NCBI RefSeq assembly: GCF_900167975.1 | Contig: NZ_FUZU01000001.1 | Location: forward strand, 1,832,580 to 1,896,579 | Source: Ohtaekwangia koreensis | GTDB taxonomy: Bacteria; Bacteroidota; Bacteroidia; Cytophagales; Cyclobacteriaceae | Direction: 5' to 3' | Length of the DNA stretch: 64,000 nt | Shown: positions 11,501-20,000 of the stretch, piece by piece | How positions within the stretch are numbered: position 1 is the stretch's first letter | How the letters are laid out: each line of letters begins with the position of its first letter | Made by a program: the position numbers and the translations under genes | The notes under the pieces: generated by a model | What the model was told of the DNA's origin: nothing | Seen by the model: the letters and a program-made list of their open reading frames with translations, nothing else | Database searches by the model: none

Positions 11501-13711
11501 GCTACAAGTCCTGTTACGGTATGTGTTAACAACCCGGCACCCGTGTTGACTGCAACTGCTCCTGGAGCTACAAGCTTCAGATGGTATCTGTTTACAGCGC
11601 CATCTACAAGAACACTCTTGGCGACTACACCGACAGGAAGTTTTACACCAGGAGCCGAATTAATTCGTACAACACCAGGAACCTTTACGTACGAGGTAAC
11701 GGCTGTATATACTTGTGGTGAAAGCCCTGCAACTCAAATTGTAGTGAACGTATCGAACACGGGCGGATGTAGCGGTGGTGGTACAGGCAATTGTGCTACG
11801 GTAAGAATCGTTCCGCATCCTCATCCGGCGACCTGTACGTTGTCCAATGGCTGGGTTTCGTTCACGATAGATCCATTGGTTCCTGCAGTTAATACGGTAG
11901 GTGTTATAATCAGAATCGATGGTATATCCAGTACAAACCTGACGATAACAAGAACAAACTATAATGACACAACCATGTTGAATCTGCCAATGGGTACATA
12001 TACGTATACCATTACCTATGGCGATGCAAGTTGTGTTAAACCAGGAACGTTTACGATTGACCAGTCAGGAACAGTAGGTACTCCGGTCGCTTCAAATATA
12101 GTTCAGCCAGTTTGCGCAGGTTCTGCAACAGGAGCTCTCACATTGGATATAGTTGGTGAAACCGGAAACGTGTTGGAATGGTCTCTCGATGGAATTACCT
12201 GGGAGACGTTTACAGCAGGAAGCCAGATCACGGGTATACCAGCAGGAGCTGCACCTACATTCGAACGCGTGATAAGCGTGAGAAGAAATTCATCAGATCC
12301 TTGTAACGCAGCAGTAACCGTTGTCATGCAAGATGCAAATCCTGTCATCAACGCTACATTCGATATCACGTCTTCTACTTGTAACGGTAATGATGGTGAG
12401 ATTAAGAATATAGCCGCTACAGGTGGAGTAGGAGGACCTTATACATATTCGTTGGACGGAACAACATTCCAGGCAGCGAATGAATTCCTCGCTATACCCG
12501 GAGGCGCATATACACTTACTGTAAAAGATAACGGAGGTTGTGAGCAGACTTTTGCAGCCAATGTCACCTTCCCTGGTTTCATTGACTTCTCAGCAGCAGT
12601 TGTTACAGCCACATGTACAAACAATGGGCTTAGCGGAAAGTTAGTGGTAAAGTTTACCAACCCTGGAACTTATCAGGCTGGTATAAGTGCTGATCCACTC
12701 GTAGAGCCTACGAAATATAGAACGTACACCACATTCGATCCTACTAATGATGTTCCACTTACATTCGATTCATTGGGAAGAGGAACGTACTATATCTTTG
12801 CAAAAGGAGCTTCAGCACTGTGTGCGACAAGACAAGGTCCATTTACAATTGACGGTGTGTATGCAATCACATTCGATATTGTACCGATCTGTAACAACAA
12901 TGAAGTCTCTATATCTTTGACAAACATTACAGGCGAGCCAGGGATACCTTTTGAAATTCAGGTGTTCAAGAAGTTCACCAATATAGTGTTGGAGACTTAT
13001 CCGGTGTCTTCCATTCCGGTTACTGGCAGTGTATTATTAGAATATGCAGATCATCCATTCTTGCAACTGCCGGATGAATACCAGATTCAGATCAACCAGG
13101 TTCAGTCTTCAACGTTCTGTTTATTGTCTTCTGAACTTACAGATTATAAAGTAGTACCACACCTCTTTGCGCAAGTAGGAGTTACCAGTGAATCGTATCC
13201 GGATATACTTACGGGTAAAATGCAGGTTGGTAGTTTCACCGGAGGACAGATACCATACCAGATCCGTATTGAACTTGACTCAGCTTCCGTTGGTGGCCAG
13301 GCATATCAATCTGATTGGGAAGAAGTATTGGTGAATAATAACTTGCAGTATGAAAAGAACTATAGTAATGTGCCTGCAGGTCGCTATAGTGTTCAGGTGA
13401 TGGATTCTATAGGGTGTGTGATTGAAATTGTCGGACGTGTTCCGCTGGATACCGATATCTATATACCGAACATCTTTACACCGAACGAGGATGGATCAAA
13501 CGATGTATTCTTTATCCGAAATTTACCGGATGCAGATGCTAAGCTGGTAATAACAGATCGTTGGGGTAAGCAGGTTTACTCTACCAATAGTTATCAGAAC
13601 AACTGGGAAGCAGAAGATGTATCGGATGGTATATATTTCTATCGACTCAAGATTGGTGAAGGAAGTGCGATAACAGGATGGGTAGAAGTATTACGAGGAG
13701 CGAAGCCATAG
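2552..13711 (+). CDS. Giant T9SS-exported repeat protein with type B sorting domain
   Basis: A 3719-residue secreted surface protein, probably an adhesin or surface filament. Order of parts: signal peptide ending HSAIGQ (about 1-26); SprB-like segments with CNGGNDGQISV and an ASGGTSPYTFLWSDGA block (about 35-215); one divergent module (215-300); array A of 19 modules (301-1973); array B of 12 modules (1974-2980); further Ig-like and SprB-like segments, including CNGNDGEIKNIAATGG (about 2980-3630); and a type B T9SS sorting domain (CHU_C type) from IYIPNIFTPNEDGSNDVF at about 3635 through DRWGKQVYS to the end. Every array module has two cysteines. Established knowledge: such C-terminal domains direct export through the outer-membrane T9SS translocon, and SprB-like proteins are gliding adhesins. 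The ligand cannot be read from the sequence. It is preceded by a coupled small secreted protein and followed by a strong terminator. Confidence 0.93.
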   Translation: MLKTLYKYFFALAFPLLFLSHSAIGQCLTINVSSQDVNCNGGNDGQISVTTNTGVAPFRYDLYYDDGGLTLLGSVTTPSTSVTFQTGNGTLTEPGAEMFGIPANAGVSQYRVVVQASGGGTIICERKTTFVTIDEPANPLLITVNSINPDCNPSVGIGEGDVNITASGGTSPYTFLWSDGATSEDRTDIDAGTYSVTATDANGCETTISVTIPVVTQANAGADQTVCADNTTLAGNAAGTGEIGTWTVVSGTGTFGNANSPTTTVGSLSFGANVFRWTITDSGLTCTGTTSTVTITRSTPASVDAGAPQTICNGGSATLAGVIGGSATSATWSGGTGTFAPNNATLNAVYTPSAAEITAGTVTLTLTTNDPLGPCPAVSDNVVITINATATVDAGPAQTICAGSTVTLAGTFGGSATGVSWSTSGDGTFNNITNPSAIYTPGVNDRATGSVTLTLSTDDPAGPCLPATDNVIITISPVATVDAGPAQTVCGSSTVTLAGTIGGSATSATWSGGTGTFSPNNTTLTAVYTPSAAEITAGSVTLTLTTNDPAGPCPAATDNVVITLDPIATVDAGAAQTICAGSTVTLTGTIGGAAISATWSGGTGTFAPNANTLNAVYTPSAAEITAGSVTLTLTTNDPAGLCPAATDNVVITISPAAIVDAGPAQTVCGSSTITLAGTIGGSATSATWSGGTGTFAPNNTTLNAVYTPSAAEITAGTVTLTLTTNDPAGTCTAATDNVTITLDPVATVDAGAAQTICAGGTVTLAGTIGGGATSATWSGGTGTFSPNSSTLTAVYTPSAAEVLAGTVTLTLTTNDPAGLCPAATDNVTITISPAATVDAGPAQTICGSGTVTLAGTIGGSATSATWSGGTGTFAPNNTTLNAVYTPSAAEITAGTVTLTLTTNDPAGACTAATDNVTITINQPATVDAGAAQTICAGSTVTLAGTIGGSATSATWSGGTGAFSPNNSTLTAVYTPSAAEVLAGTVTLTLTTNDPAGLCPAATDNVTITISPAATVDAGPAQTICGSGTVTLAGTIGGSATSATWSGGTGTFAPNNTTLNAVYTPSAAEITAGTVTLTLTTNDPAGTCTAATDNVTITINQPATVDAGAAQTICAGSTVTLAGTIGGSATSATWSGGTGTFSPNNSTLTAIYTPSAAEITAGTVTLTLTTNDPAGTCPSVNDNVVITITPAATVNAGPDQSICAGSTITLAGTVGGSATGGTWSGGTGTFAPNNTTLGAVYTPSAAEVTAGTVTLTLTTSGPCAVVTDNVTITISPAATVNAGPDQSICAGSTVTLAGTIGGSATGGTWSGGTGTFAPNNTTLGAVYTPSAAEVTAGTVTLTLTTSGPCAVLTDNVTITINPAATVSAGPDQTICAGGTVTLAGTIGGSATGATWSGGTGTFAPNNTTLGAVYTPSAAEVTAGTVTLTLTTTGPCATVTDNVTITISPAATANAGADQTICAGSTVTLAGSVSGAATGGIWSGGTGTFAPNNTTLGAVYTPSAAEVLAGTVTLTLTTTGPCTAGTDNIVITIGPVATVDAGPAQTICAGGTVTLAGTIGGSATSATWSGGTGTFAPNNTTLTAVYTPSAAEITAGTVTLTLTTNDPAGPCAAVTDNVTITISPAATVNAGPDQAICAGNTVTLAGTVGGSATGGTWSGGTGTFAPNATTLNAVYTPSAAEVTAGTVTLTLTTNGPCSTLTDNVTITISPAATVSAGPDQTICAGSTITLSGAVGGGATGGTWSGGTGTFAPNNTTLTAVYTPSAAEVTAGTVTLTLTTSGPCAAATDDVVITISPAPTVDAGAAQTICAGSTVTLAGTIGGAATSATWTGGAGTFAPNNTTLNAIYTPTAAEITAGTVTLTLTTNDPTGSCTAVSDNVTITIDDAATANAGTDQDICAGGTVTLAGTVGGSASSGTWSGGTGTFAPNNTTLTAVYTPSATEIAAGTVTLTLTTNDPAGSCVAGTDDVVITINQAPTAANAGPDQTVCGPATLAANTPTEGTGQWTIVSGTGGSLGDASNPGTTFSGTGGSTYILRWTITNGSCTASTDDVSITFDINTPTTANAGADQAVCTTSTTLAANTPVTGTGAWSIISGTGGVLTDAANPTTAFTGTGGSTYILRWSISTGGTCTPSTDDVTIAFEVAPTTANAGTDQSVCATTATLAANVAIIGTGTWTIISGTGGSFADDNDPATVFTGTAGQTYVLQWTITNSCGPSSDQVTIELESAPTTANAGTDQTICGPATLAANTPTIGTGQWTIVSGTGGSLVDDTDPATTFTGTAGSTYILRWTITNGSCTPSTDDVSITFDINTPTTANAGPDQGVCGTSTVLAANTAAIGTGQWTIVSGAGGSFDDDALPAATFTGTAGTTYILRWTITGSCATTFDDVEVEFEVAPTTASAGPDQTVCGPATLAANTPTVGTGQWTVVSGTGGTFADNTNPTTTFSGTGGSTYVLRWTISNGSCTPSTDEVSITFDINTPTTANAGSDQSICTTSTTLAANAPVTGTGGWSIISGTGGVLTDVANPTTAFTGTAGTTYILRWSISTGGTCTPSTDDVTIALEVAPTTSVAGVDQSICATTATLAANTAAIGTGTWTIISGTGGSFADDNDPATVFTGTAGQTYVLQWTIANSCSSSFDQVTIELEATPTVANAGADQTVCGPATLTGNTPVVGTGQWTVVSGTGGVFADDTNPTTTFSGTGGATYVIRWTISNGSCTPSSDDVSITFDINTPTTANAGPDQAVCLTSTTLAANTPVVGTGAWTVVSGTGGNFGDAASPVSTFTGTAGATYILRWTIDTGGTCTPSTDDVTISFDVTPTVANAGADQTVCATTATLAANVAAIGTGTWTVISGTGGSFADDNDPATIFTGTAGQTYVLQWTIANACATTSDQVTIKLDAAPTVANAGPDQGLCGVFTTTLAANTPTVGAGVWTIISGTGGVVITPTSPTSQFVGVAGNSYTLRWVITNGSCTPSIDDVVINFSASPVATSPVTVCVNNPAPVLTATAPGATSFRWYLFTAPSTRTLLATTPTGSFTPGAELIRTTPGTFTYEVTAVYTCGESPATQIVVNVSNTGGCSGGGTGNCATVRIVPHPHPATCTLSNGWVSFTIDPLVPAVNTVGVIIRIDGISSTNLTITRTNYNDTTMLNLPMGTYTYTITYGDASCVKPGTFTIDQSGTVGTPVASNIVQPVCAGSATGALTLDIVGETGNVLEWSLDGITWETFTAGSQITGIPAGAAPTFERVISVRRNSSDPCNAAVTVVMQDANPVINATFDITSSTCNGNDGEIKNIAATGGVGGPYTYSLDGTTFQAANEFLAIPGGAYTLTVKDNGGCEQTFAANVTFPGFIDFSAAVVTATCTNNGLSGKLVVKFTNPGTYQAGISADPLVEPTKYRTYTTFDPTNDVPLTFDSLGRGTYYIFAKGASALCATRQGPFTIDGVYAITFDIVPICNNNEVSISLTNITGEPGIPFEIQVFKKFTNIVLETYPVSSIPVTGSVLLEYADHPFLQLPDEYQIQINQVQSSTFCLLSSELTDYKVVPHLFAQVGVTSESYPDILTGKMQVGSFTGGQIPYQIRIELDSASVGGQAYQSDWEEVLVNNNLQYEKNYSNVPAGRYSVQVMDSIGCVIEIVGRVPLDTDIYIPNIFTPNEDGSNDVFFIRNLPDADAKLVITDRWGKQVYSTNSYQNNWEAEDVSDGIYFYRLKIGEGSAITGWVEVLRGAKP
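3452..8470 (+). repeat. Array A: 19 tandem modules of 267 or 258 bp
   Basis: Modules begin at 3452, 3719, 3986, 4253, 4520, 4787, 5054, 5321, 5588, 5855, 6122, 6380, 6638, 6896, 7154, 7421, 7679, 7937 and 8204. Thirteen are 267 bp (89 residues) and six are 258 bp (86 residues; those at 6122, 6380, 6638, 6896, 7421, 7679). The short form replaces TTNDPAG-type sequence before the second cysteine with TTSG-type sequence. Core: VDAGPAQTICAG, GGTGTF, YTPSAAE, GTVTLTLTT, then a second cysteine, then DNVTITI. The module at 3719 is the most divergent. The fold is probably Ig- or PKD-like. Confidence 0.95.
8471..11491 (+). repeat. Array B: 12 tandem modules in 756-bp supermodules
   Basis: Modules begin at 8471, 8723, 8978, 9227, 9479, 9728, 9980, 10235, 10484, 10736, 10991 and 11240. 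Lengths in residues are 84, 85, 83, then 84, 83, then 84, 85, 83, then 84, 85, 83, then 84. The 84-85-83 triplet makes a 252-residue (756-bp) supermodule, each position with its own markers: CGPATLAANTP and FDINT in the first, TGGTCTPSTDDV in the second, GQTYVLQWTI in the third. Core: NAGPDQ, C, TLAAN, GTGQWTIVSGTGG, FTGT, TYILRWTI, C. The second supermodule has only two modules. Confidence 0.95.
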
Positions 13712-13730
13712 AATAGCGTACTATAAATTA

Positions 13731-13766
13731 AAAGCCCCGAATGACAAGGTTGTTATTCGGGGCTTT
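13731..13766 (+). terminator. Intrinsic terminator after the first giant gene
   Basis: A perfect 12-bp inverted repeat, AAAGCCCCGAAT and ATTCGGGGCTTT, with a 12-base loop. It lies between converging genes and is symmetrical enough to work in both directions, ending both the giant gene and the acyl-CoA reductase gene. Confidence 0.9.
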
Positions 13767-13796
13767 CTCTTTAGAGGCGAATCTATAGTGTATACC

Positions 13797-14798
13797 TTAA
13801 TTCAACTCTGATAAAAATTTCAACGTATCCACCCCATCTGCATAATCCCATAACTCAGGATACTGTGCTTTGCCAAAAGGAATCATTCCCGCATCTTTAC
13901 CCACAACACACTGAATCTTGTCCTCCGAGGCTTTCAATTTTTCTGATAACTCTTCGCGGTTCGTATAGCGCTCATAGTATACAACGGAAATAGGAGAGAC
14001 CATCCGGGTACTTTCATGAAGCATAAGGAAACCGTTGTCCAGAAAAGGTATCTGGTTTACCAGCATGATTGATTTTTGATAGTCGTAATTGTTACAGTAT
14101 TTATGGTGATTGATGATCGGTTGATATCTTTCAAGGCTTGGGTAAAATTTATCGAAAGTATAATCTGTCGGCAGGAATATCTTGGAAACATTCCGGCAGC
14201 CTAGTCCGAAGTAACTAAAGATATCGACTCCTATATTTATCAAATCTTCTTCACTTTCATTTCCTGTTAAGACAGCGACCGATGTTCTGTTCTTTCGGAT
14301 GACGTGAGGATACTTGCTAAAATAGTAATCGAAGTAACGCGCGGAGTTGTCGCTCCCGGTAGCGATCACGGCATCAAAATTTTTAAGCTGTTCGACCAAT
14401 TCAATTCTCGAGCGGAATGAGGGTTCAATGCTACACAAAGTATTGAGTATATAGTTTAGTAGCACAGTATCCTTTGAACTGAGTTTTATCACCGCGACAT
14501 TTCCACTGATCAATACAGTAAGCAAATCATGGAATCCTACCATAGGTATATTACCGGCAAGCACGAGCGCTATCTTTTTCGATTCCTCTTTAAGTTGATA
14601 CTGTGACAACCACTTTTCCAGATTTTGTTTTTCAAGAAGTTTTACAACTCCATTGATAGCCATACGAACGTTCTCTTTGGTAAACCAGGGATTTTCTCTG
14701 GCGACTTTCTCTGTTAACGCTTGAAAATTATCATCACTGAGTTGTTGTAAAGACTGGCCTAATGAAACAAAAGCATTTATTCTTACATGTACATTCAT
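13797..14798 (-). CDS. LuxC-type acyl-CoA reductase
   Basis: A 333-residue cytoplasmic enzyme of the LuxC acyl-CoA reductase family, which reduces a fatty acyl thioester to the aldehyde with NADPH. Visible family signals: LVLAGNIPMVGFHDLLTVL followed by GNVAVIKLSSKD (about 95-125), AVIATGSDNSARYFDYYF (about 165-185), and SYFGLGCRNVSKIFLP (about 225-240), whose cysteine matches the acyl-accepting nucleophile of LuxC. It is shorter than marine luminous LuxC (about 480 residues). No luxA, luxB, luxD or luxE is nearby, so light production is not implied. The gene is divergent from a ferredoxin with 89 bases between the starts, and both may share a promoter region. The substrate in this organism cannot be read from the sequence. 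Confidence 0.85.
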   Translation of the reverse strand: MNVHVRINAFVSLGQSLQQLSDDNFQALTEKVARENPWFTKENVRMAINGVVKLLEKQNLEKWLSQYQLKEESKKIALVLAGNIPMVGFHDLLTVLISGNVAVIKLSSKDTVLLNYILNTLCSIEPSFRSRIELVEQLKNFDAVIATGSDNSARYFDYYFSKYPHVIRKNRTSVAVLTGNESEEDLINIGVDIFSYFGLGCRNVSKIFLPTDYTFDKFYPSLERYQPIINHHKYCNNYDYQKSIMLVNQIPFLDNGFLMLHESTRMVSPISVVYYERYTNREELSEKLKASEDKIQCVVGKDAGMIPFGKAQYPELWDYADGVDTLKFLSELN

Positions 14799-14847
14799 CT
14801 GTCGTAAACTTTTATGGAGAGGTGACCGTTTTATGAGATGATTAGAT

Positions 14848-14855
14848 TATTTTTG
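14848..14855 (+). promoter_or_regulatory. Candidate -7 element for the ferredoxin gene
   Basis: TATTTTTG matches TAnnTTTG and lies 32 bases before the ferredoxin ATG, giving a leader of about 25 bases. No strong -33 TTG was found. Confidence 0.4.
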
Positions 14856-14884
14856 TAATTGGTAAACGGACCAAAATTAGATAA

Positions 14885-15244
<360 letters not shown>

Positions 15245-15257
15245 ATCAAGTTAAGTG

Positions 15258-15296
15258 TTATCCGTTAATAGGTGTCTAACAACTATTAACGGATAA
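15258..15296 (+). terminator. Intrinsic terminator after ferredoxin
   Basis: Perfect 14-bp inverted repeat TTATCCGTTAATAG / CTATTAACGGATAA with an 11-base loop, 13 bases after the ferredoxin stop. It is AT-rich and is followed by ATACTTTTAT. It sits between converging genes and may act in both directions. Confidence 0.75.
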
Positions 15297-15311
15297 ATAC
15301 TTTTATAATCC

Positions 15312-16217
15312 TCATTTCATCTTCGCTCGTTTTATCAGATACGTTTGAAGTACATTGTTGAAGTCGCTCTGCACATCAGCTTCAATGAAATCTATTTTGT
15401 ACTGATTGCATCGCATTTTCAATGCCTTGTGAAATTGATCAGCTTCTTCCCGATAAGATTGTTTTATATCCGCGGGATTTAATTTAAGGCGATCACCTGT
15501 TTCCAGGTCTATAAATTCCATCGGCCTGTCTTCGAAATTGAATAGTAATTCCGTCTCGTTGTCCATAACATGAAATACAATTACTTCATGCTTGTTGTGC
15601 TTCAAATGTTGTAGCGCTTTAAAAAGATCATCCGTACTTTCATCGGAGTCAAACATATCACTGAAGATCACAACCAATGATCGCTTATGAATTTTCTCTG
15701 CGATCTCGTGTAATACTTTGGCTACCTTGGTTTTTGTCTGTGCAGGTTTTCGATCTTCGATATCATTTAATAGTCGGAGCAATTTATCGAGATGTGTAGG
15801 CGATGATTTTACAGGCGTAATCTCATGAATCACATCAGAGAAAAGGCAGAGTCCCACAGCATCACGTTGTTTGTTTAATAAATAGGAGAGAGCTGCCGCG
15901 GCATATTTACTAAATCTGATCTTTGCTTTTGAATCGGCAGGATATAGCATGGAGGCAGATATATCCAGTGCGATAAGGCACCGGAGGTTAGTCTCCTCTT
16001 CATATCTTTTCGTAAATAACCGATCCGTCCGCGCATATACTTTCCAGTCAATGTGGCGCGTACTTTCCCCTTCATTATAGAGTCTGTGTTCTGCGAATTC
16101 AACAGAAAAACCGTGATACGGAGACTTATGAAGCCCCGTGATGAAGCCTTCCACAAGCTGATGAGCGAGTAGTTCAAGGCTGCTGTTTTGATTGATTTGA
16201 TTGAGGTCTGCCTTCAC
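15312..16217 (-). CDS. DUF58 protein (MoxR-associated, VWA-like)
   Basis: A 301-residue DUF58 protein. The signature region FAEHRLYNEGESTRHIDWKVYARTDRLFTKRYEEE is at about 44-78 and is followed by a von Willebrand A-like domain with a MIDAS-type DISASM (about 89-94) and later SDMFDSDEST (about 185-195). Family knowledge: DUF58 proteins act with MoxR-type AAA ATPases, often encoded next to them with VWA membrane proteins. Here no moxR is adjacent, which is less usual; a partner may lie elsewhere. It starts with GTG at 16217 and no nearby ATG fits the family N-terminus. It is divergent from the PUR-like gene. Confidence 0.87.
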   Translation of the reverse strand: MKADLNQINQNSSLELLAHQLVEGFITGLHKSPYHGFSVEFAEHRLYNEGESTRHIDWKVYARTDRLFTKRYEEETNLRCLIALDISASMLYPADSKAKIRFSKYAAAALSYLLNKQRDAVGLCLFSDVIHEITPVKSSPTHLDKLLRLLNDIEDRKPAQTKTKVAKVLHEIAEKIHKRSLVVIFSDMFDSDESTDDLFKALQHLKHNKHEVIVFHVMDNETELLFNFEDRPMEFIDLETGDRLKLNPADIKQSYREEADQFHKALKMRCNQYKIDFIEADVQSDFNNVLQTYLIKRAKMK

Positions 16218-16385
16218 GTATTTGGAAAAGCCGAATATTGTTGATTATTTGGACATAATAAAGCTTTATTATTAGTACAAACCGAAATCGTTAACGAAAT
16301 AGTATTTGGTTAGTTTGGAATCAATAACCAAAGTACTAACTTAGTTGGAACCAAACTTGAACCTAACCCTAAAAACTGAAGGATT

Positions 16386-16748
16386 GTGGAAGAGAACAAG
16401 ACAAACGGCAGAGACGAAATTTACTCAGCGAAAGTAAAGGCCGGCAAGAGGACGTATTTCTTTGATGTGAAATCGACTCGATCGAATGATTACTATCTCA
16501 CAATAACTGAGAGTAAGAAGCGCTTTAAAGAAGATGGATTCTCTTATGAGAAACACAAGATCTTCTTGTACAAGGAAGATTTTAATAAATTCCTCGAAGC
16601 ACTTACCAACACTGTGAATCATGTAAAGCATGAACTCATGCCTACTGTGGATTTCAGTCAGTTCGATCATGCACAGGAAACTGAAGAGCCCGCGGGAGCT
16701 TCGTCTTCCAAACCTTCAACGTTGGATACAGAACTTAAATGGGATTGA
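16386..16748 (+). CDS. PUR-like nucleic-acid-binding protein (DUF3276)
   Basis: A 120-residue protein of the bacterial PUR-alpha-like family DUF3276, which is widespread in Bacteroidota and binds single-stranded nucleic acid by homology with PUR repeats. The characteristic sequence AGKRTYFFDVKSTRSNDYYL is at about 19-38, followed by KKRFKEDGFSYEKHKIFLYKED (about 44-65). The C-terminus is a low-complexity acidic tail. The start is a GTG at 16386, with a GGA-type ribosome-binding stretch just upstream; no ATG precedes the conserved core. A strong terminator follows 31 bases after the stop. Its cellular targets are unknown. Confidence 0.88.
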   Translation: MEENKTNGRDEIYSAKVKAGKRTYFFDVKSTRSNDYYLTITESKKRFKEDGFSYEKHKIFLYKEDFNKFLEALTNTVNHVKHELMPTVDFSQFDHAQETEEPAGASSSKPSTLDTELKWD

Positions 16749-16779
16749 CCTTTTACCTAATCCAACCTATACTAGCTGA

Positions 16780-16804
16780 AAGCCCTCAATAAAATTGAGG
16801 GCTT
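16780..16804 (+). terminator. Intrinsic terminator after the PUR-like gene
   Basis: AAGCCCTCAAT / ATTGAGGGCTT with a 3-base loop, followed by a run of T. A textbook rho-independent terminator. Confidence 0.92.
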
Positions 16805-16939
16805 TTTTTATACCTATACTTTGGGTATATCCTCATCATGCCAGTCAAGCGGTGTTTGTGGATACAATTCAACTGTCGAAAATGTTTTTTCAAGGTTACA
16901 TTCCCAGTATTACCACTATATAATCAAGTCTATTTGTAG

Positions 16940-16959
16940 CCCTATTAGGGTAATTACCC
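16940..16959. promoter_or_regulatory. Overlapping palindromes upstream of the second giant gene
   Basis: CCCTATTAGGG at 16940-16950 overlaps the perfect 12-base palindrome GGGTAATTACCC at 16948-16959. The pair lies 61 bases upstream of the ATG at 17021, a position typical for an operator or for a hairpin in the leader. No regulator can be named. Confidence 0.4.
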
Positions 16960-17020
16960 TTTTATGGAAAGGCTTTAATGCTTATTTTCGAAGTTTAAAC
17001 CTTACTTGAATTCTATCGAG

Positions 17021-20000
17021 ATGAATTTTTTCTACCTGGTCAGGTGCATAATCATTTTTTCTGTTTTTAGCGTTGGAATTTGTCAGCAAGCCTTGTCACA
17101 ATGTGCTGTACTTCCTCCAATTATAGGACTCGGAAGTGATAAATTTCCAGATAAACTGTGTTCTCCGGTAACGGCAGATGTAAACTATAGGATCACATTT
17201 TCTGCAGCCACGACAATAGGACCTAATTATGAACTCGTATTTAATTGGGGTGATGGGAGTGCCGCAACGGTAACGCCACTGGTCGGCGGTAACACTATAT
17301 ATAACGTAACGCAGAATCATGCATTTCCCGCGAATAGCAATTGTGAGTACCAGGTAATTATATTCATTCGGGTGGGAGGGGTTCCCTGTACAAATACACG
17401 GCAGGAACAAATTATTTCTACCTGGAGAACAGATGCTTTCAATGGTGGAGATGTAAAATTAATCTCGCCCTTAACGGGAACAACAATTCATGAAGTCTGT
17501 GAAGGTGAAAACATCGATGTGATATTTGAAGACCAGACTGACTGGAATTGTAATGCGAACTTTCCTGCTAATTATCCACCCAACAATCCGGTACAATTTC
17601 CCAACGAACAATATCGCTGGCAGCAAATAATATACAATACAGTACCCATCACGTTGGATAAGATTCCGAATGTTACGGTCAATGGAGTTCCTGTAACTGC
17701 GGGTGGTGGAAGTGATTTGCAATTAAATTATCAAGACCCGCGCGGTGTTCACTATTTGCCACCCCTAGTAGTAGTAAATGACGGGGACAGGCGTGATGCT
17801 TTACAGATAACGGCACCCGGAGGCTTCGGTGCAGGATTTCCAAAAGTAGGTGATGAATTTCAAGTCACGATCCGATACTGGAATATATGTAATCCTTACG
17901 ATAATGATTTCACGAATGGTAACACGACTCCAACCAACGGAGATCTTATCAATGGCGATAATCCTCCAGTAGAACGCACTGCGATTATTCGAATTATAGA
18001 TGCACCGGATAAACCCATCGTTGCCGATCAGCTTATCTGTAATGGAAATTTAGCTACGACAACACTTACAGTTACCAACGTACAAGCGAACCTTACCTAT
18101 AAATGGTATGCTACTTTAGCGGATGCACAAGCAGATGCTAACGTAATCCAAACGGGAACTACATTTACGCCGAGTGCTTCACAGGCTCCTGTGGGTATAA
18201 ATGATTTTTATGTAACGGCTACACAAACGAACAACTGCGTTAGTGATGTAGAAGAAGTAATTCTCACGCGTAGAGAAAATATAAGTACAGCACCGCCGGC
18301 ACTTGTTTTGCCACAAACCAATGTCTGTCCGAATACAACCTATATATATTCTTTGCCGAGCGATCCCGCAACGGAACCGGTAGGCGGACAAACGCAATTT
18401 GTATGGAGTGTTATACCGGCTGCCAATGCAACCATCACCGGTGGACAAGGCACCAAGCAAATTACTTTACAAACGAATGGGACGTTGGGTGCCTTTACAT
18501 TAAGAGTGGTGAGACAATTCGTGAACGCTCCTACATGTCCTTCGAACCCAAGAAATACTACCATCACCGTTCGCGCGAATCCAACGGCGAGTATATCTCC
18601 TTCACCTGTAGAGATATGCGAAGGAGAAACACCAACATTAAATGGAAATCCCTCGAATCCCTTTGGTGCAATAGCATCTCATACGTGGACCGGGGCAACC
18701 TCCATTATTGATGATGCCACTATTCAGACACCAACCATTCTTTCAACAGCAACTTCCGTTGGATCACCCTTTACATTAACCTATACTGTAACCAATGATA
18801 TAGGATGCTCCTCAACGCCTGTAAATGTATCGGTAACTATAAATGACAATCCTGCTATAGCAACCGTAGGCACAGACCAGGCGCTATGCGGTACGTTAAC
18901 TTCGCTTCCGATGGGAGGAAGTAACCCGTTACCCGGAACAGGTACATGGTCTTTTGTGTCCAGTATACCGGCACGTCCTGCCCCGACTATATCGAACACG
19001 AGTGCTCCCAATGCTACCATTACCATTACCTCGGGCAACGAGGGCGCCTATACCATGCGTTGGACGGTGAAGAACGGTACGTGTGAAAGTTCTGCAGATA
19101 TAGTTGTTGATCTTGGATCAAATCCGACTGACCCTGCAGCAGGTGCTGATAAAGCTGTCTGCGGTGAGAGCTTTATACTGGAAGCGAATACACCTATTAT
19201 AGGTTCTGGAAATTGGACAGTAGTAAGTGGCCCGGGTGGATGTTCTGGCGGAGGTTGTCCGATTACAATTCAACAGGCAGATAATCCAGCTTCGGTTGTT
19301 GAGTTGAATGGACCGGTATACACCTATGGTGCATATATACTTCGCTGGACAATATCCAGCGGTACATGTACTCCGGAATCTGATGACGTAACCATTACCT
19401 TTAATGAGCCGGGCACAGCAGATGTTCCCGTAGATTTTATATCCTGTGTAGACCTGACAACGCTCACGCCAATAACATTAACCGGCGCAGCCGTGGGTGG
19501 TGGCGCTACACAAGGGCGCTGGGAAGTTGTGAGTGGTACAGGAACTTTTACCAGTAACAACGGTAGCCCTGGGGGCGCACGGCCCGCTGCCAATACTTCT
19601 GACGCATATAGACCTACTGCAGCAGATTTTGCAACCGGTTCTGTACAACTTAGATTCGTTGCCTTGGATCCGGATGGTATAGGACCTTGCTCTAATGTAA
19701 GCAGCTCTACTAATCTTGTAATTACCTTTGATCGTAAACCAGCTGATGCAGATGCTGGCGCAGATATAGCTATATGTGAAGGTGAAGACGCAAACCTTTC
19801 TGCGGTGGCTGTTACAAATTCCGGAACCGGTACATGGAGCCCGACTCCGGGTGTTGTGAATATAAATGATGAGACAACGGTTGTTACCGGATTAACCAGC
19901 ACAACTACATTTACCTGGACTGTAAACAGCGCCTTCGGAAGTTTTGCTACACCACCTATTGGTTCTTGTGCAGCAACAACCGATCAGGTTGTAGTTACGG

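Noticed and set aside
13797-14798. Bioluminescence locus suggested by the LuxC-type gene
   Set aside because: No luxA, luxB, luxD or luxE is present nearby, and short LuxC relatives are, as far as I know, not rare in non-luminous Bacteroidota.
16821-17009. 62-codon open frame upstream of the second giant gene
   Set aside because: No ribosome-binding site, no family, and it overlaps the palindromic region; more likely untranslated leader or promoter DNA.
17006-17020. TTG start for the second giant protein
   Set aside because: The ATG at 17021 directly opens a regular signal peptide; five extra residues from a TTG are not needed.
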